DNA of 40,943 nt from Planctomycetota bacterium. Lineage in GTDB: Bacteria; Planctomycetota; UBA1135; GCA-002686595. Location of the stretch: NCBI GenBank assembly GCA_021413885.1, contig JAIOPM010000034.1, forward strand, positions 1 to 40,943. Reading direction: 5' to 3'. Below the pieces are notes generated by a model. That model was given only the letters and a program-made list of their open reading frames with translations, had not been told where the DNA came from and did not search any database. This document shows, one piece after another, positions 8,374 to 17,390 of this stretch (position 1 is its first letter; each line of letters starts with the position of its first letter). The position numbers and the translations under genes are program-made.

Positions 8374-8505
8374 CGGGCTCTCCGTGGGACCTGCGCGCGA
8401 GCCGGCGACGAAAGCGGGCTTCGCTTCAAGCTGCGAGGCCCTCGCGCGCCGATCCTGGTCGGCATCGGGGTAGGGGTACTCCGGTCAAGACGGGGAGGAA
8501 CGGGG

Positions 8506-9165
8506 ATGTCGATCACGTCGGCGAGGGTGGTGGCTCCGTCCGCGATCGCGGATGCGTTGGGCCTGTGGAATCGGTCGGAGGAGCTCGTGCGCGGCGAGCG
8601 TTCGCTGTTCGCGCTGCAGGGTTGTTTCGCGGGTTTCGATCCGTCGTCGACGCTGCTCAAGCTCGCGGCTCTTACCTCCTTCGATGCGGGACGCGCGCGG
8701 TCGCTCGCGCCGCTGTTCGATCACGTGCAGAGCGTGATCGAGCGTTGCGACATGGAGAATGCGGGGCCGGAGTTCGTCGACGCGCTCGCGACGACGCCTC
8801 CCGCGCCGGCGCGGTCGGAGATTCGCGAGCTCGGCTTCGCGTCGCGCTTCGCGCACTACTTCGTCGACTCGGAGCGCTTTCCGATCCTCGACGGTTGGAG
8901 CGAGCGAGCGCTCGCGGGCTTCGTCGGGGATGCGACGCCGTCGGGCGCCACGCGCTACGGACGCTTCTTCGCGGAACACGCGCGGCTGACGGCGGCCTGT
9001 TCGCCGGTGCGGTCGAGCGAGCTCGGGCGCTGTCTCTGGCTCGCCGGTCAACACGCGGCGTGGTCGCGCAACTCGCGCACGCCGATCCATCGCGCGGCGC
9101 GCGAGCTCTTCGCTTCGGGCGCGCCGGAGCTCGCCGCGTTGCACGAGTTCACACGCGTCTCGTGA
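8506..9165 (+). CDS. Hypothetical protein, 219 residues
   Basis: A strong ribosome binding site (GGGGAGGAACGGGG) precedes ATG 8506, and the composition is that of a soluble globular protein. A conspicuous central stretch is FASRFAHYFVDSERFPILDG, followed by WSERAL. It resembles a recurrent pattern (a folded-helix phrase ending in P-I-x-D) seen in assorted hypothetical proteins of defence and DNA-repair neighbourhoods, but I cannot assign a family. It converges with the HAD hydrolase gene, with only 9 bp between the stops. The antisense frame here is arginine-rich and is not considered coding. Confidence 0.7.
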   Translation: MSITSARVVAPSAIADALGLWNRSEELVRGERSLFALQGCFAGFDPSSTLLKLAALTSFDAGRARSLAPLFDHVQSVIERCDMENAGPEFVDALATTPPAPARSEIRELGFASRFAHYFVDSERFPILDGWSERALAGFVGDATPSGATRYGRFFAEHARLTAACSPVRSSELGRCLWLAGQHAAWSRNSRTPIHRAARELFASGAPELAALHEFTRVS

Positions 9166-9174
9166 CTCGCGCGT

Positions 9175-9846
9175 TCAAACGCCGAGCGCGTCGCACAACG
9201 CGAGCAAGTCGCGCGCGGTGACGTCGGGCGCTTCGCCCGCCGGCCACGTTTCCGCTTGTCGCGCGATCCACGCGGTCGCGAGCCCGAGCGTCTTCGCCGG
9301 CGCGAGGTCGTAGTAGCGCGTGACCGAACAATGCAGCACGCGACGCGGCTCGAGCTCGAGTCGTCGCAGCCCTTCGACGAAGTGCGCGGGCGCGGGCTTG
9401 TACGAAACGACGTCTTCGGCGCTGACGACGAGCTCGATCGGCCAACCGTGCTCCGCGATCGTCTCGCGGATCACCGCGGTCTCGACGTTCGAGAAGATCG
9501 CGAGACGAAAGTGCGCCGCGAGGCGCGCGAGCCCGAGCGCGGTGTCCGCGAACGGCGGCCAGTCGCGCATGCCGTCGGCGAAGTCGCGCGCTTCCTCCGG
9601 CGGCACTTCGCGGCCTTGGTCGCGCGCGGCGCGGCGCAGGGATTCCGCGAGCAACGCGCGGTACAGCAGGAACGGGCCGCGGCCGAGTTCCGCGTCATGT
9701 CGCTCGCGATCGCGTTCGAGCCGCTCGAAGTCCGCGCCGGCGAGCGAAGGCGCGCGCGCCGCGCCTTCGCGCACGCCGCGGCGCCAATCGATCAGCGTGC
9801 CGTAGCAGTCGAACGAAAGAGCGCGCAGCGAACCGCGTTCAAGCAC
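9175..9846 (-). CDS. HAD-superfamily hydrolase, haloacid dehalogenase type II-like
   Basis: The HAD nucleophile motif is near the N-terminus (SFDCYGTLIDW, Asp13). FSNVE carries motif II, and the Lys of motif III lies in VVSYKPAPAHF. The DCYGTLIDW form and the short helical cap are typical of the (S)-2-haloacid dehalogenase and related phosphatase group. The substrate cannot be told: the group includes dehalogenases, phosphoglycolate-type and nucleotide phosphatases. One of the usual motif IV acidic residues is not obvious; the corresponding region reads VTRYYDLAPAKTLG. The GTG start at 9846 overlaps the stop of the upstream glycosyltransferase by 8 bp, which suggests translational coupling. 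Confidence 0.8.
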   Translation of the reverse strand: MLERGSLRALSFDCYGTLIDWRRGVREGAARAPSLAGADFERLERDRERHDAELGRGPFLLYRALLAESLRRAARDQGREVPPEEARDFADGMRDWPPFADTALGLARLAAHFRLAIFSNVETAVIRETIAEHGWPIELVVSAEDVVSYKPAPAHFVEGLRRLELEPRRVLHCSVTRYYDLAPAKTLGLATAWIARQAETWPAGEAPDVTARDLLALCDALGV

Positions 9847-11266
9847 GGATCTCGCGCACCCAGTGACTCACCGACAATGTGCCGACCCACGCGAAGCCCG
9901 CGAAGAACAGAGTCAGGAACGGCAGCGCGCCCCAGTGTTGGAGCTGCAGCGCGCGCACGATGCCGAACACGAACCAGCCGGCGAACAGGAGCTCGATCCC
10001 CGGCAAGCCGCGTCGCGCCGAACGGTACTTGCGTGCCGTCACTCCGTCGCCGTACTTCGGCGTGCGCACGAACTCGCCGGTCGAACCGAAGAGCCCGGAG
10101 AAGACCGCGCGCGTCTGCGAAACGCACATGCCGATGCCGAGCGCGACCGCGGCGACGACGTCGAGCGCACGACGCGCGACTCCGCGACCGAGCGCGCGTT
10201 GGCCGGTCTCGTAGAAGAGGAAGATCGAGAACGTACTGGTCAAGAACAGCGCCGCGTGCACCGAGTCCGGAAGGTCGAGCTTCGCGCCGGCCATCAACGG
10301 CAAGAGCAGCGCGAGCAACAGCACCATCGGATAACCGGTGTTGCTCGTCAGGTGCGCGATCGCTTCGAGCTTGACGCGCAACGGTTGGTCGGACGTGACG
10401 ATCTCGCCGATCAACTTCTTCGCGACCTGCACGCTGCCCTTCGCCCAACGACGTTGTTGCGACTTGAAGGCGGCGATGTTCGGCGGCACTTCGGCCGGCG
10501 CGACGACTTGCGACGCGTAGACGAAGCGCCAGCCCTTGAGCTGCGCGCGGTACGAGAGATCGAGGTCTTCGGTCAACGTGTCGTGTTGCCAACCGCCGGC
10601 TTCTTCGATCGCGCGTCGGCGCCACACGCCAGCGGTGCCGTTGAAGTTGAAGAAGAGGCCCGAGTCGTGCCGCACCTTGTGCTCGATCACGAAGTGGCCG
10701 TCGAGCAACGTCGATTGCGCGCGCGTCAGCGTGCTGCGTTCGCGGTTCTCGTGGCCCCAGCGCGCTTGCACCATGCCGACGTCAGGCGCGTCGAAGTGGC
10801 CGACGAGCGCCGTCAGGAAATCCGGCGCGGGCGTGAAGTCGGCGTCGAAGATGCAGACCAGTTCGCCGCGCGCGGTCGCGAGGCCGTTGTCGAGCGCTCC
10901 CGCCTTGAACCCGCGGCGTTCGGTGCGACGCACGACGCGCACGTCGAGTCCGCGCAGCACCATCGCGGCGACCTCGCGGTCGACGATGTCGCGGGTCTCG
11001 TCGGTCGAGTCGTCGAGGACTTGGATCTCGAGCTTGCCCGCCGGATAGTCGAGGGCGCCGGCGCTGGCGAGCAAACGCGCGATGACCGTGCGCTCGTTGT
11101 AGATCGGCAGCTGCACCGTCACGACCGGCCAATCGCCCGGTTCCGTCCTCGTCACATGGCGGCGCCACCGAAAGCGCACCACCATCCAGACACGATGGAG
11201 GCCGTACAGGCTCAGAACGGCCAATACGGCGAAGTAGGCGGGTAGGACGAAGGACGAGGGCTCCAC
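9839..11266 (-). CDS. Membrane GT2 glycosyltransferase, cellulose/mannan synthase-like
   Basis: A processive-type family 2 glycosyltransferase of 475 residues. One membrane segment lies at the N-terminus (about 8-30), and four or five after residue 300. The catalytic domain shows all the family elements: Asp85/86 in VLDDSTDE, DAD at 141-143, TED at 232-234, and QQRRW at 270-274. These define inverting synthases that make beta-linked polysaccharides such as cellulose, glucomannan or curdlan. The length and motif spacing are closest to the CslA/CslC-like beta-mannan/glucan type. There is no PilZ domain and no BcsB or similar partner nearby. The neighbouring SGNH hydrolase on the same strand could be an acyl-modifying enzyme for the polymer, which is inference. 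Confidence 0.88.
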   Translation of the reverse strand: MEPSSFVLPAYFAVLAVLSLYGLHRVWMVVRFRWRRHVTRTEPGDWPVVTVQLPIYNERTVIARLLASAGALDYPAGKLEIQVLDDSTDETRDIVDREVAAMVLRGLDVRVVRRTERRGFKAGALDNGLATARGELVCIFDADFTPAPDFLTALVGHFDAPDVGMVQARWGHENRERSTLTRAQSTLLDGHFVIEHKVRHDSGLFFNFNGTAGVWRRRAIEEAGGWQHDTLTEDLDLSYRAQLKGWRFVYASQVVAPAEVPPNIAAFKSQQRRWAKGSVQVAKKLIGEIVTSDQPLRVKLEAIAHLTSNTGYPMVLLLALLLPLMAGAKLDLPDSVHAALFLTSTFSIFLFYETGQRALGRGVARRALDVVAAVALGIGMCVSQTRAVFSGLFGSTGEFVRTPKYGDGVTARKYRSARRGLPGIELLFAGWFVFGIVRALQLQHWGALPFLTLFFAGFAWVGTLSVSHWVREIRA

Positions 11267-11294
11267 GGCGTTGCGCCGCGGCCGAACTACGCGT

Positions 11295-12353
11295 TCAGTG
11301 ACTGATCGGGAGCCAACTCTGCTCTCGAAGCACCTTGATCACGCAATCGGCCACGATTCGATATCCAGCGGCCGTGGGATGATAGCGATCGCCGCGCAGG
11401 AAAAGGCGCGGAGGAGGCGTCGACTTGCGGACTTCGGTGCGGAAGGCGTCCGCGAGGTTGACGAAGGTGACGCCGAGCTCGTCGCACAGCGCGCGCAGGC
11501 GTTGCACCGGCGAATCGTCGAAGATTTCTAGGTAGACCTGACTCTCGTACGGCAACAGGAAGATGGCGACTTGGGCCCCCATCGCCCGACTCTCCTCGAC
11601 GAGGGTCTTGAGGCGCTGCTTCTCCGCCTCGAGCTTGTCGACGGCCGCGCCGGCTCCCTTGTTGGTCGACTCGCGAGCGAACTTCTCGGCCGCAGCCCAG
11701 TCCTTCTCGCGATTCATCTCGTAGTACGTCGCGCGCATCCAACGGAAGAGCGCGAGCCGTCCGAGTTCGTCGCGCAGCGCCGTCGGGACGCGAGCGCGCA
11801 TGCTGTTCTTGCCTTGGAAGATGGCGCGATCGGTCGCCTGCACGACGTTCGGGAAATCGTTGAGGTTGTAGCCGAGCAGCACGAGCTGCGGTTTGACCTC
11901 GGGGCCGTACTTGCGCAGCACCTTGAGGTACTGACCGGTCGAATAGCCGTTGACTCCGGCGTTCGCGACGCGGATCGACAGCGCGTCACCCACCGACGCG
12001 CGCATCACCGTCTCGAGTTGGCGCGGCCAACAGTCGCTCTCGTTCACGCCCTTGCCGAACGTGCACGAATCGCCGAGCGCGAGGATGCGGTACTCGTTCG
12101 CCGCGAACGTCGGCGCCCACTCGGGCCCACGCATGCCGCGCGAGTTGATCTCGTACCACGTTCCGTCCCAACGGCCGACGAAGCCCGGCCGATGCACGTG
12201 ATCGAGCTCGGGATCCGGGTCGTTCGGATTGTGATCGACGAACGAGAACGGGCCGGGCTCGCTCGCTCGCGCGATGAGCTCGGCGAGCACGAACGCGACG
12301 ATCAACGACGCGCTCGCGAGCGCGAGTTTCTTCAGCAGCGGCCTGAATTTCAT
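11295..12353 (-). CDS. SGNH/GDSL hydrolase with N-terminal membrane anchor
   Basis: Residues about 8-28 form a hydrophobic anchor or uncleaved signal (LALASASLIVAFVLAELIA). The SGNH blocks follow: LALGDSCTFG (catalytic Ser96), VANAGVNGYSTGQY, GYNLNDF, and the C-terminal Asp322/His325 pair in GDRYHPTAAGYRIV. These enzymes are esterases or acyltransferases that commonly act on polysaccharides, lipids or peptidoglycan outside the cytoplasm. It lies 28 bp upstream of the GT2 glycosyltransferase on the same strand. Deacetylation or acetylation of that enzyme's polymer is therefore a plausible role. Confidence 0.85.
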   Translation of the reverse strand: MKFRPLLKKLALASASLIVAFVLAELIARASEPGPFSFVDHNPNDPDPELDHVHRPGFVGRWDGTWYEINSRGMRGPEWAPTFAANEYRILALGDSCTFGKGVNESDCWPRQLETVMRASVGDALSIRVANAGVNGYSTGQYLKVLRKYGPEVKPQLVLLGYNLNDFPNVVQATDRAIFQGKNSMRARVPTALRDELGRLALFRWMRATYYEMNREKDWAAAEKFARESTNKGAGAAVDKLEAEKQRLKTLVEESRAMGAQVAIFLLPYESQVYLEIFDDSPVQRLRALCDELGVTFVNLADAFRTEVRKSTPPPRLFLRGDRYHPTAAGYRIVADCVIKVLREQSWLPISH

Positions 12354-12474
12354 GCCTGGAGCGCGGAGCCTGCCTCAACGCAGTGCATCAGGCGCTGCGG
12401 GGACGAGCAAGCGTCCTTTCGTTCATCTTCCCCGTCGGACTTCAGGCTTCGACGCTTCTTGACACCCAGTCGCA

Positions 12475-13332
12475 TCAGAAAGTGCATTCCATACGCGCGC
12501 GCAAGAACGCCGTCGTCGCGCCGAGGACGCGTTCGAGCTCCGGCGGCGCGCCGACGAACGGGTGTCGGGCCCCGAAGGCGTGGCCGGTCGCGGAGATGTG
12601 TTCGACGCGCGTCTCGGCCCGCGACAGCGCACGGGCGAGCTCGTCCGCCGACGTCGGCGCGACGGCCTCGTCGGCGTCGGCCTGGATCAAGAGCACCGGC
12701 GTGACGACCTCCGCGCAGCGCGCCGGCACGTCGAGACGGGCTCGGTTGCGATCGAGGTCGTCCAAGACGTCGGTCGAGAGGCGAAAGAGCTGCCGCGTGC
12801 GGCTGTTCGCGATCGGGAGGTGCCCGACGCGGCGCCACTCGCGGCGCGTGACTTCGTCCCAGCGTTCGAACGACGCGATCGCGTTCCACGTCGCGACCGC
12901 GCGCGTGTCCGGGCGTTCGGCGGCGTGCAGGAGCGCGAGCGCTCCGCCGCGGCTGTGGCCGACCAGCCCGCAGCGCGCGCGATCGACGCCCGGCACTTCG
13001 CGTTCGACGAACGCTCGCACGCGCGCGATGTCTTCCAGCGAACGCGAAGGCGTGTCGTGTTCGAGGTTCGCGGGCGCGCTGAAGTCGACGTCGTCGTCCC
13101 CCACGCCCGAGCCCGACAGATCGAAGCGCACAGCGACGAAACCGCTGGCGGCGACGCGCTCGGCGAGCAACGGGAAGAAGCCCCACTCCATGAAGCCCAT
13201 GAGGCCGTGCACGATCAACACGAACGGCGCGGGCGAAGCATGAGCGCGTGGAAACGTCACGCGTCCGCGGATTGCGCGCGACGGCTCGGCGTCGTACGTG
13301 AGACGGAACGGGAGCTCGTCGAACGCGGTCAT
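12475..13332 (-). CDS. Alpha/beta hydrolase (serine esterase/peptidase-like)
   Basis: A 285-residue cytoplasmic protein with an alpha/beta-hydrolase fold. VLIVHGLMGF carries the oxyanion-hole region, VGHSRGG the nucleophile elbow (Ser127), LLIQADADEAV the acid, and TGHAFGARHPF the histidine. This pattern, with a long internal WNAIASFERWDEV stretch, resembles dienelactone hydrolase/acylaminoacyl-peptidase-like esterases. The substrate is unknown. The start ATG 13332 begins the MTAFDELPFRLTYDAE sequence; the longer frame upstream is shadow of the DUF72 gene. It follows the DUF72 gene by 8 bp, so the two are probably co-transcribed. Confidence 0.85.
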   Translation of the reverse strand: MTAFDELPFRLTYDAEPSRAIRGRVTFPRAHASPAPFVLIVHGLMGFMEWGFFPLLAERVAASGFVAVRFDLSGSGVGDDDVDFSAPANLEHDTPSRSLEDIARVRAFVEREVPGVDRARCGLVGHSRGGALALLHAAERPDTRAVATWNAIASFERWDEVTRREWRRVGHLPIANSRTRQLFRLSTDVLDDLDRNRARLDVPARCAEVVTPVLLIQADADEAVAPTSADELARALSRAETRVEHISATGHAFGARHPFVGAPPELERVLGATTAFLRARMECTF

Positions 13333-13340
13333 CGCGCTCG

Positions 13341-14207
13341 TCAGTCGAAGAGTCCGGGCGCGGGCACGGCGATGCGTTCGAGTCGCGGGTACTTCGCGAT
13401 CAGCGGCTCGGGCACGCGACGTTTCGCGCGCGTCACCGCGGCGACGAGTTCGAGCGCGTTGGCCACCGCCTTGCCCGAGAAGTGATTGTTGGTGACGACC
13501 ACGACGTCGGCGTGCTCGCGGGCGAGCCCGTGCACGCGCGTCGCGAAGACTTCGATCTCCGCATCGTCGTAGAGGTAGTCGTACTTCTGATCGCGGCTCG
13601 CGTTGCGATCGAACCACGCGTTCGCGTTACGGCCGTGGAGTCGCAGGTAGCCGAGCGCGCCGCGGCGCACGACGTGTTCCGGCGGAGCCGTCGCGCTGCG
13701 CGGCAGATCGATCTCGGCGACCGACACGCCGAGCTCGAGCAACGCGCGGCTCGGCGCGTCGTCGAACCACGACGCGTGACGCAACTCGACGACCAACGGC
13801 GCGTCGCGGAACGCTTCGGCGAGACGCGTCACGTGCGCGAGCTCGTTCGCGCCGAATGCGAAGCTCCACGGGAACTGCGCGAGGTACGCCGACACGCGCC
13901 CGGCGTGCAGCAGCGGTTCGAGGCCGCGTCGGAAGGTGCTCGCGTGCGCAACGTCGGGGCGCGTTGCGTGCGTGAAGTCTTGGTGGAGCTTGGCGGTGAA
14001 ACGAAAGTTCGGGTGCGCGGCGACGAGCTCGAGCCAACGCTCCGCATTCTCGGCGCGCGGGTACGCGTAGAAGCTCGAGTTCAGCTCGACGAGATCGAAG
14101 TAGCGCGCGAGGTACTCGAGCGCATGGAAGCCGCGCGGCTTCGCGCGCGGATAGACGACGCCCTCCCAATCGGCGTACGACCAACCCGCGGGGCCGACGC
14201 GGATCAA
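13341..14207 (-). CDS. DUF72 family protein
   Basis: A TIM-barrel-like DUF72 protein of 288 residues. The family phrases are RVGPAGWSYADWEGVVYP at the start, YFDLVELNSSFYAYPR, FRFTAKLHQDFTH, VVELRHASWF, and GYLRLHGRN near the C-terminus. The biochemical role of DUF72 proteins is not established, although a nuclease-like activity has been suspected for some. The start is most likely TTG 14207-14205, whose last two bases overlap the TGA stop of the preceding acyltransferase (TTGA). This coupling, and the start of homology just after, fix the position. The longer open frame upstream is antisense-like and arginine-rich. Confidence 0.88.
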   Translation of the reverse strand: MIRVGPAGWSYADWEGVVYPRAKPRGFHALEYLARYFDLVELNSSFYAYPRAENAERWLELVAAHPNFRFTAKLHQDFTHATRPDVAHASTFRRGLEPLLHAGRVSAYLAQFPWSFAFGANELAHVTRLAEAFRDAPLVVELRHASWFDDAPSRALLELGVSVAEIDLPRSATAPPEHVVRRGALGYLRLHGRNANAWFDRNASRDQKYDYLYDDAEIEVFATRVHGLAREHADVVVVTNNHFSGKAVANALELVAAVTRAKRRVPEPLIAKYPRLERIAVPAPGLFD

Positions 14208-14881
14208 AAGTCGGGCTCCGCGCCGAGCTGTCGGAACGCGCGCGTCTCCGCGTCGAGCAAACGTTCGCGCACGAGTTCGGTCGCCTGCGCCATCTCGTCC
14301 TCGTCGGCCTTGCGCGCGACGCGCACCGGCTCGCCGAGCGCGACCGCGACGCGCGCGCGCGGCTTCGGGATCGTGAAGCGATCCCAACTGTCGAGACGCC
14401 ACGCACGATCGACGGCGAATCCCATCGGCAGGATCGGATAACCGGTCGCCTTCGCCATCCACGCGAGTCCTGGATTCATGCCGTGACGCGGACCGCGCGG
14501 ACCGTCGGGCGGGATCGCGATCACGCCCCCCGTGCCGAGGACACCGAGCATCTCCCCCAACCCACGCCCGCCGCCCAAGGCCTGCAGAAGTTGCTCGGAG
14601 ACGTCGCCGTCGCCGCTCATCGAAACGAGCACGTGCAAGTCCTCGCCGTCCAACGCGCGCACCGCGGGCAACATGCGGCCGTGCCACAGCGCCAGGATGA
14701 AACCGCGTTCGAGTCCGTCGTAGGTTTCGCGCTCGAGCCACTCGATGCGCCACGACTTCGCGAGCAGCCGGAACAGCGGCACGCCGATCCGCGGCACCGC
14801 CCACACGCCGAGTCGGCGACGGGCGTGCTTGATGCGACGGTGCCAAGTCCCGTTGCGACTCATGGGCGTCGTCGCGCTCAC
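14204..14881 (-). CDS. DUF374 lysophospholipid acyltransferase-like protein
   Basis: A 225-residue protein of the DUF374 group of the LPLAT superfamily. The HxxxxD-type site is seen as ALWHGRML. The family-typical phrases VLVSMSGDGD and IPPDGPRGPRHGM follow at about 95-130, then a short helix (ATGYPILPMGFAVDRAWRL). Members probably transfer acyl chains onto lipid A-like or other lipid acceptors at the inner membrane. There is no clear membrane segment beyond a hydrophobic N-terminal stretch. The GTG at 14881 and the ATG at 14863 are both possible starts, and neither has a good ribosome binding site. It is probably in one transcript with the DUF72 gene (4-bp overlap). Confidence 0.82.
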   Translation of the reverse strand: MSATTPMSRNGTWHRRIKHARRRLGVWAVPRIGVPLFRLLAKSWRIEWLERETYDGLERGFILALWHGRMLPAVRALDGEDLHVLVSMSGDGDVSEQLLQALGGGRGLGEMLGVLGTGGVIAIPPDGPRGPRHGMNPGLAWMAKATGYPILPMGFAVDRAWRLDSWDRFTIPKPRARVAVALGEPVRVARKADEDEMAQATELVRERLLDAETRAFRQLGAEPDF

Positions 14882-14929
14882 GGCGACGTCGTGACTATGC
14901 GCTCGTCCGCGAGCGCACGCCAGGCGCCG

Positions 14930-17362
14930 TCATTCGGAAGCGACGTCGTCGCCGGCGCCGTTCTGATCGACACCGTCGGCGCCGATCGACCAGACGCGAT
15001 AGGAAGTCTTGTCGGCGGACGGCGCGTAGCGATACGCGTGTCCCCAACCGTCCTTCGGCAACGCGCCGCCGTTGAAGAAGCCCTTCGGGTAGTTCTTCGT
15101 CGGCTTCGCGAGCTCGTCGAGCGACGCCGGCAGCTTGCCGGTGTCGACCTTGAAGACGGCGAGCGCCGTTTCGATCGACGCGAGCGCGATCTGCGACGAG
15201 AGCACCTCGGCGGAAGGCGCGTCCGGTTCATCGGGCTCGTCCGCTTCCTCGGGTTCTTCGGGCACCGTGACCACCTCGGTCGCGCGCGCGTTCGCGATGA
15301 AGGCCGTCGCACCGATGCCGCCGACGAAGGCGACCCATGTCTCGGGACCGAACGACGACTCCATGTGCGTGTACATGCCGCCGTCGATGTGCGTGCAGTA
15401 CAGCACCGTCGGCTTGAAGAAGTGCGTGAAGACCGCAGCGTCGGGCAACTTCGAGACGTCGAACTTCGCGTCGGGCCCGGTCATCCCCGGCATCATCGAG
15501 GCGAAGCCGAGCGCGGTCTTGTAGATGCCCCCGATGAACTCGGCCCAATCCATGTAGCCGACGAGCGTCGCGTTCGCGGGCGGACGCGAAGGACTCGCGA
15601 GCAACGGATGCGGCGCGGCTTCGTCGCCGAGCAAGCGCTTGATCTCCTTCGTCGCGCGCGTCGAGAACAGCGTCAGCACGACGCGGTTCTTGACGACGGC
15701 GACCGTCGGCGTCGGCGTCATCACGCCGCCGAAGCCCGACGCGTCTCCGCCGTCCTTGAAGGAGAACGTCCACTTCGGACATTCGACGTCCTTGTACTTG
15801 TAGGGGTTCTCCTTGATGGAGAACGGGATCCCCTCTTGCTCGGACACGAGCTTGAGCAGCGAGCGCATGCCGCGCGTGAACGCTTCCGCGTCCTTGAGCT
15901 CCGCGATCATCGCCATGCCCGGCGGCACGCCCTTGATCGCGAGGATGTAGCCGACCGCGCCGCCTTCGAGGTTCGCGAAGAGATCGCGTTCGAGGTTGAT
16001 GCCGTGCTTCTCCTCGAGTTCCTTCACGCGGCTCTCGAGATCGTTGCCCTCGGCGGTCAGCGTGATCATCAGCTCCTTGTAGAGCGCCGCGCCGTCGATC
16101 GACGTGCCGTAGAACGCGATCGCGTCGTCGGGGATGCACTTCCAGAGGTCCGTCGGAACGGGCTTCTGCCCCATCGACTTGCCGAAGTAGTCCTTCGACG
16201 ACGGCGTGCTGACGAGCTCGGTGATGAAGCGTTCGCCGACCAAGTTCATGCGGCCGAACGTTTCGCCGCCGGCGCGTTCGAGCAGCTCGCGCAGCGCTTC
16301 GGTCTGCGGGCCGCCTTGGTAGGCGAGCTGCATCATGCCTTCGGTCTGCATGAACATGCGCCCGATCGGAACGCCCTGCGCCGCGGGCAGACGGCCGGGC
16401 AACTCCTTGAACTTCGGTAACGCTGCGAGCGAAGTGCCTTGGCCGTTCGAGAGTTCCGTCGCCGTCTCGGGCGTCATCACGCCTGCACCGATGACGAAGT
16501 CCTTGTCGGTGACGATCGTCCAGACCGGGAACTCGATGTCGGCTGGCGCCGACCAACGTTCGAGCGAGCCGTTCGCGCCGCGGTACTTCACGGCGGTCGG
16601 CGTCGAGCCCTTCACCTCGACCTTCGACGTGCCGAGCACGAAGAGGTCGTGCGCCCACTTCGCGTTGGCCGCGTCGTCGAAGCGCAGAACCGTCAGCACG
16701 CCGAGCTGCGTCGCGAGGCCTTCGGCCATGCGCTTGCCCGCTTCGTCTTCCTTGCCGTGCTCGATGTCGGCGTTCGCGCCTTCGCCGCCGGGCTTACCGT
16801 CGGCGCCGAACGAGGCGAGCGTGTATGTCCCGTCCGGCTTGTGCGTGTAGGCGTACGGATGGTTCCACGCGTCGTTGCGCAGCGCGTCCGCGAGCTCGAG
16901 GTCGGCGAGCTTCTCGGGCAATTCGCCGTTCTCGTTCTCGAAGCGTTGGATCGCGACCGCGATCTGCGCGATCTCGCCGATCGTCGTGCCTGAGGCTTGG
17001 AGCGGCGCGCTGTCGCCGTTCGGTCGAAACGTCATCGAGATCGACGCCGAACGCAAACGCGCGAGGTACGCGACCAGCGACGTCACCGGCGACGTCGCTT
17101 GGTCGGTCGGGAGGCCGAGTTGCGCGCCGAGTTGCGCGAGGTGCTCGTCCAAGTCGATGTCGAACGACTCGAACACGCCGTACACCACCTTGCGAACGCT
17201 CTCGTCGCGCACCAACTGCACGATGGGCGCCTTTTGATACGCGCCGAGCATCGCCTTCACGTCGGGGATCTCAGCGTAGGCGAACGCACCTTGCGGGTGC
17301 AACGTCGCGTGCTCGGCCGGTGCTTGGGGAACGACTGCGAGAAGGAAAGCGTAGGTGATCAT
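14930..17362 (-). CDS. Secreted DUF3352-like protein with two GspG-type segments
   Basis: An 810-residue protein with a short hydrophobic leader (residues 1-17). The start HPQGAFAYAEIPDVKAMLGA resembles DUF3352 proteins common in Planctomycetota. Residues about 127-203 read like the C-terminal domain of the type II secretion pseudopilin GspG: QIAVAIQRFENENGELP, WNHPYAY, then TLASFGADGKPGGEGANADI. A second copy is at about 725-810: IALASIETALAVFKVDTGKLP, DGWGHAYRY, then VWSIGADGVDQNGAGDD. No prepilin peptidase site or N-terminal pilin helix is present in either copy. A charged linker (EEPEEADEPDEPD) precedes the second. The product is probably exported; its role is unknown. It is 28 bp downstream of another exported-protein gene, so the two form a likely pair. 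Confidence 0.72.
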   Translation of the reverse strand: MITYAFLLAVVPQAPAEHATLHPQGAFAYAEIPDVKAMLGAYQKAPIVQLVRDESVRKVVYGVFESFDIDLDEHLAQLGAQLGLPTDQATSPVTSLVAYLARLRSASISMTFRPNGDSAPLQASGTTIGEIAQIAVAIQRFENENGELPEKLADLELADALRNDAWNHPYAYTHKPDGTYTLASFGADGKPGGEGANADIEHGKEDEAGKRMAEGLATQLGVLTVLRFDDAANAKWAHDLFVLGTSKVEVKGSTPTAVKYRGANGSLERWSAPADIEFPVWTIVTDKDFVIGAGVMTPETATELSNGQGTSLAALPKFKELPGRLPAAQGVPIGRMFMQTEGMMQLAYQGGPQTEALRELLERAGGETFGRMNLVGERFITELVSTPSSKDYFGKSMGQKPVPTDLWKCIPDDAIAFYGTSIDGAALYKELMITLTAEGNDLESRVKELEEKHGINLERDLFANLEGGAVGYILAIKGVPPGMAMIAELKDAEAFTRGMRSLLKLVSEQEGIPFSIKENPYKYKDVECPKWTFSFKDGGDASGFGGVMTPTPTVAVVKNRVVLTLFSTRATKEIKRLLGDEAAPHPLLASPSRPPANATLVGYMDWAEFIGGIYKTALGFASMMPGMTGPDAKFDVSKLPDAAVFTHFFKPTVLYCTHIDGGMYTHMESSFGPETWVAFVGGIGATAFIANARATEVVTVPEEPEEADEPDEPDAPSAEVLSSQIALASIETALAVFKVDTGKLPASLDELAKPTKNYPKGFFNGGALPKDGWGHAYRYAPSADKTSYRVWSIGADGVDQNGAGDDVASE

Positions 17363-17390
17363 CCGTGCGTACTCGTCCGAGCGGTGGTGT

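Noticed and set aside
12459..12464. TTGACA on the plus strand between the alpha/beta and SGNH hydrolase genes
   Set aside because: It would drive antisense transcription, and no -10 is found at 16-18 bp.
15065..15090. Words resembling the repeat's end (CCGTTGAAGAAG) in the secreted protein gene
   Set aside because: Only a 12-base match inside a coding GFFNGG phrase; no inverted partner nearby.
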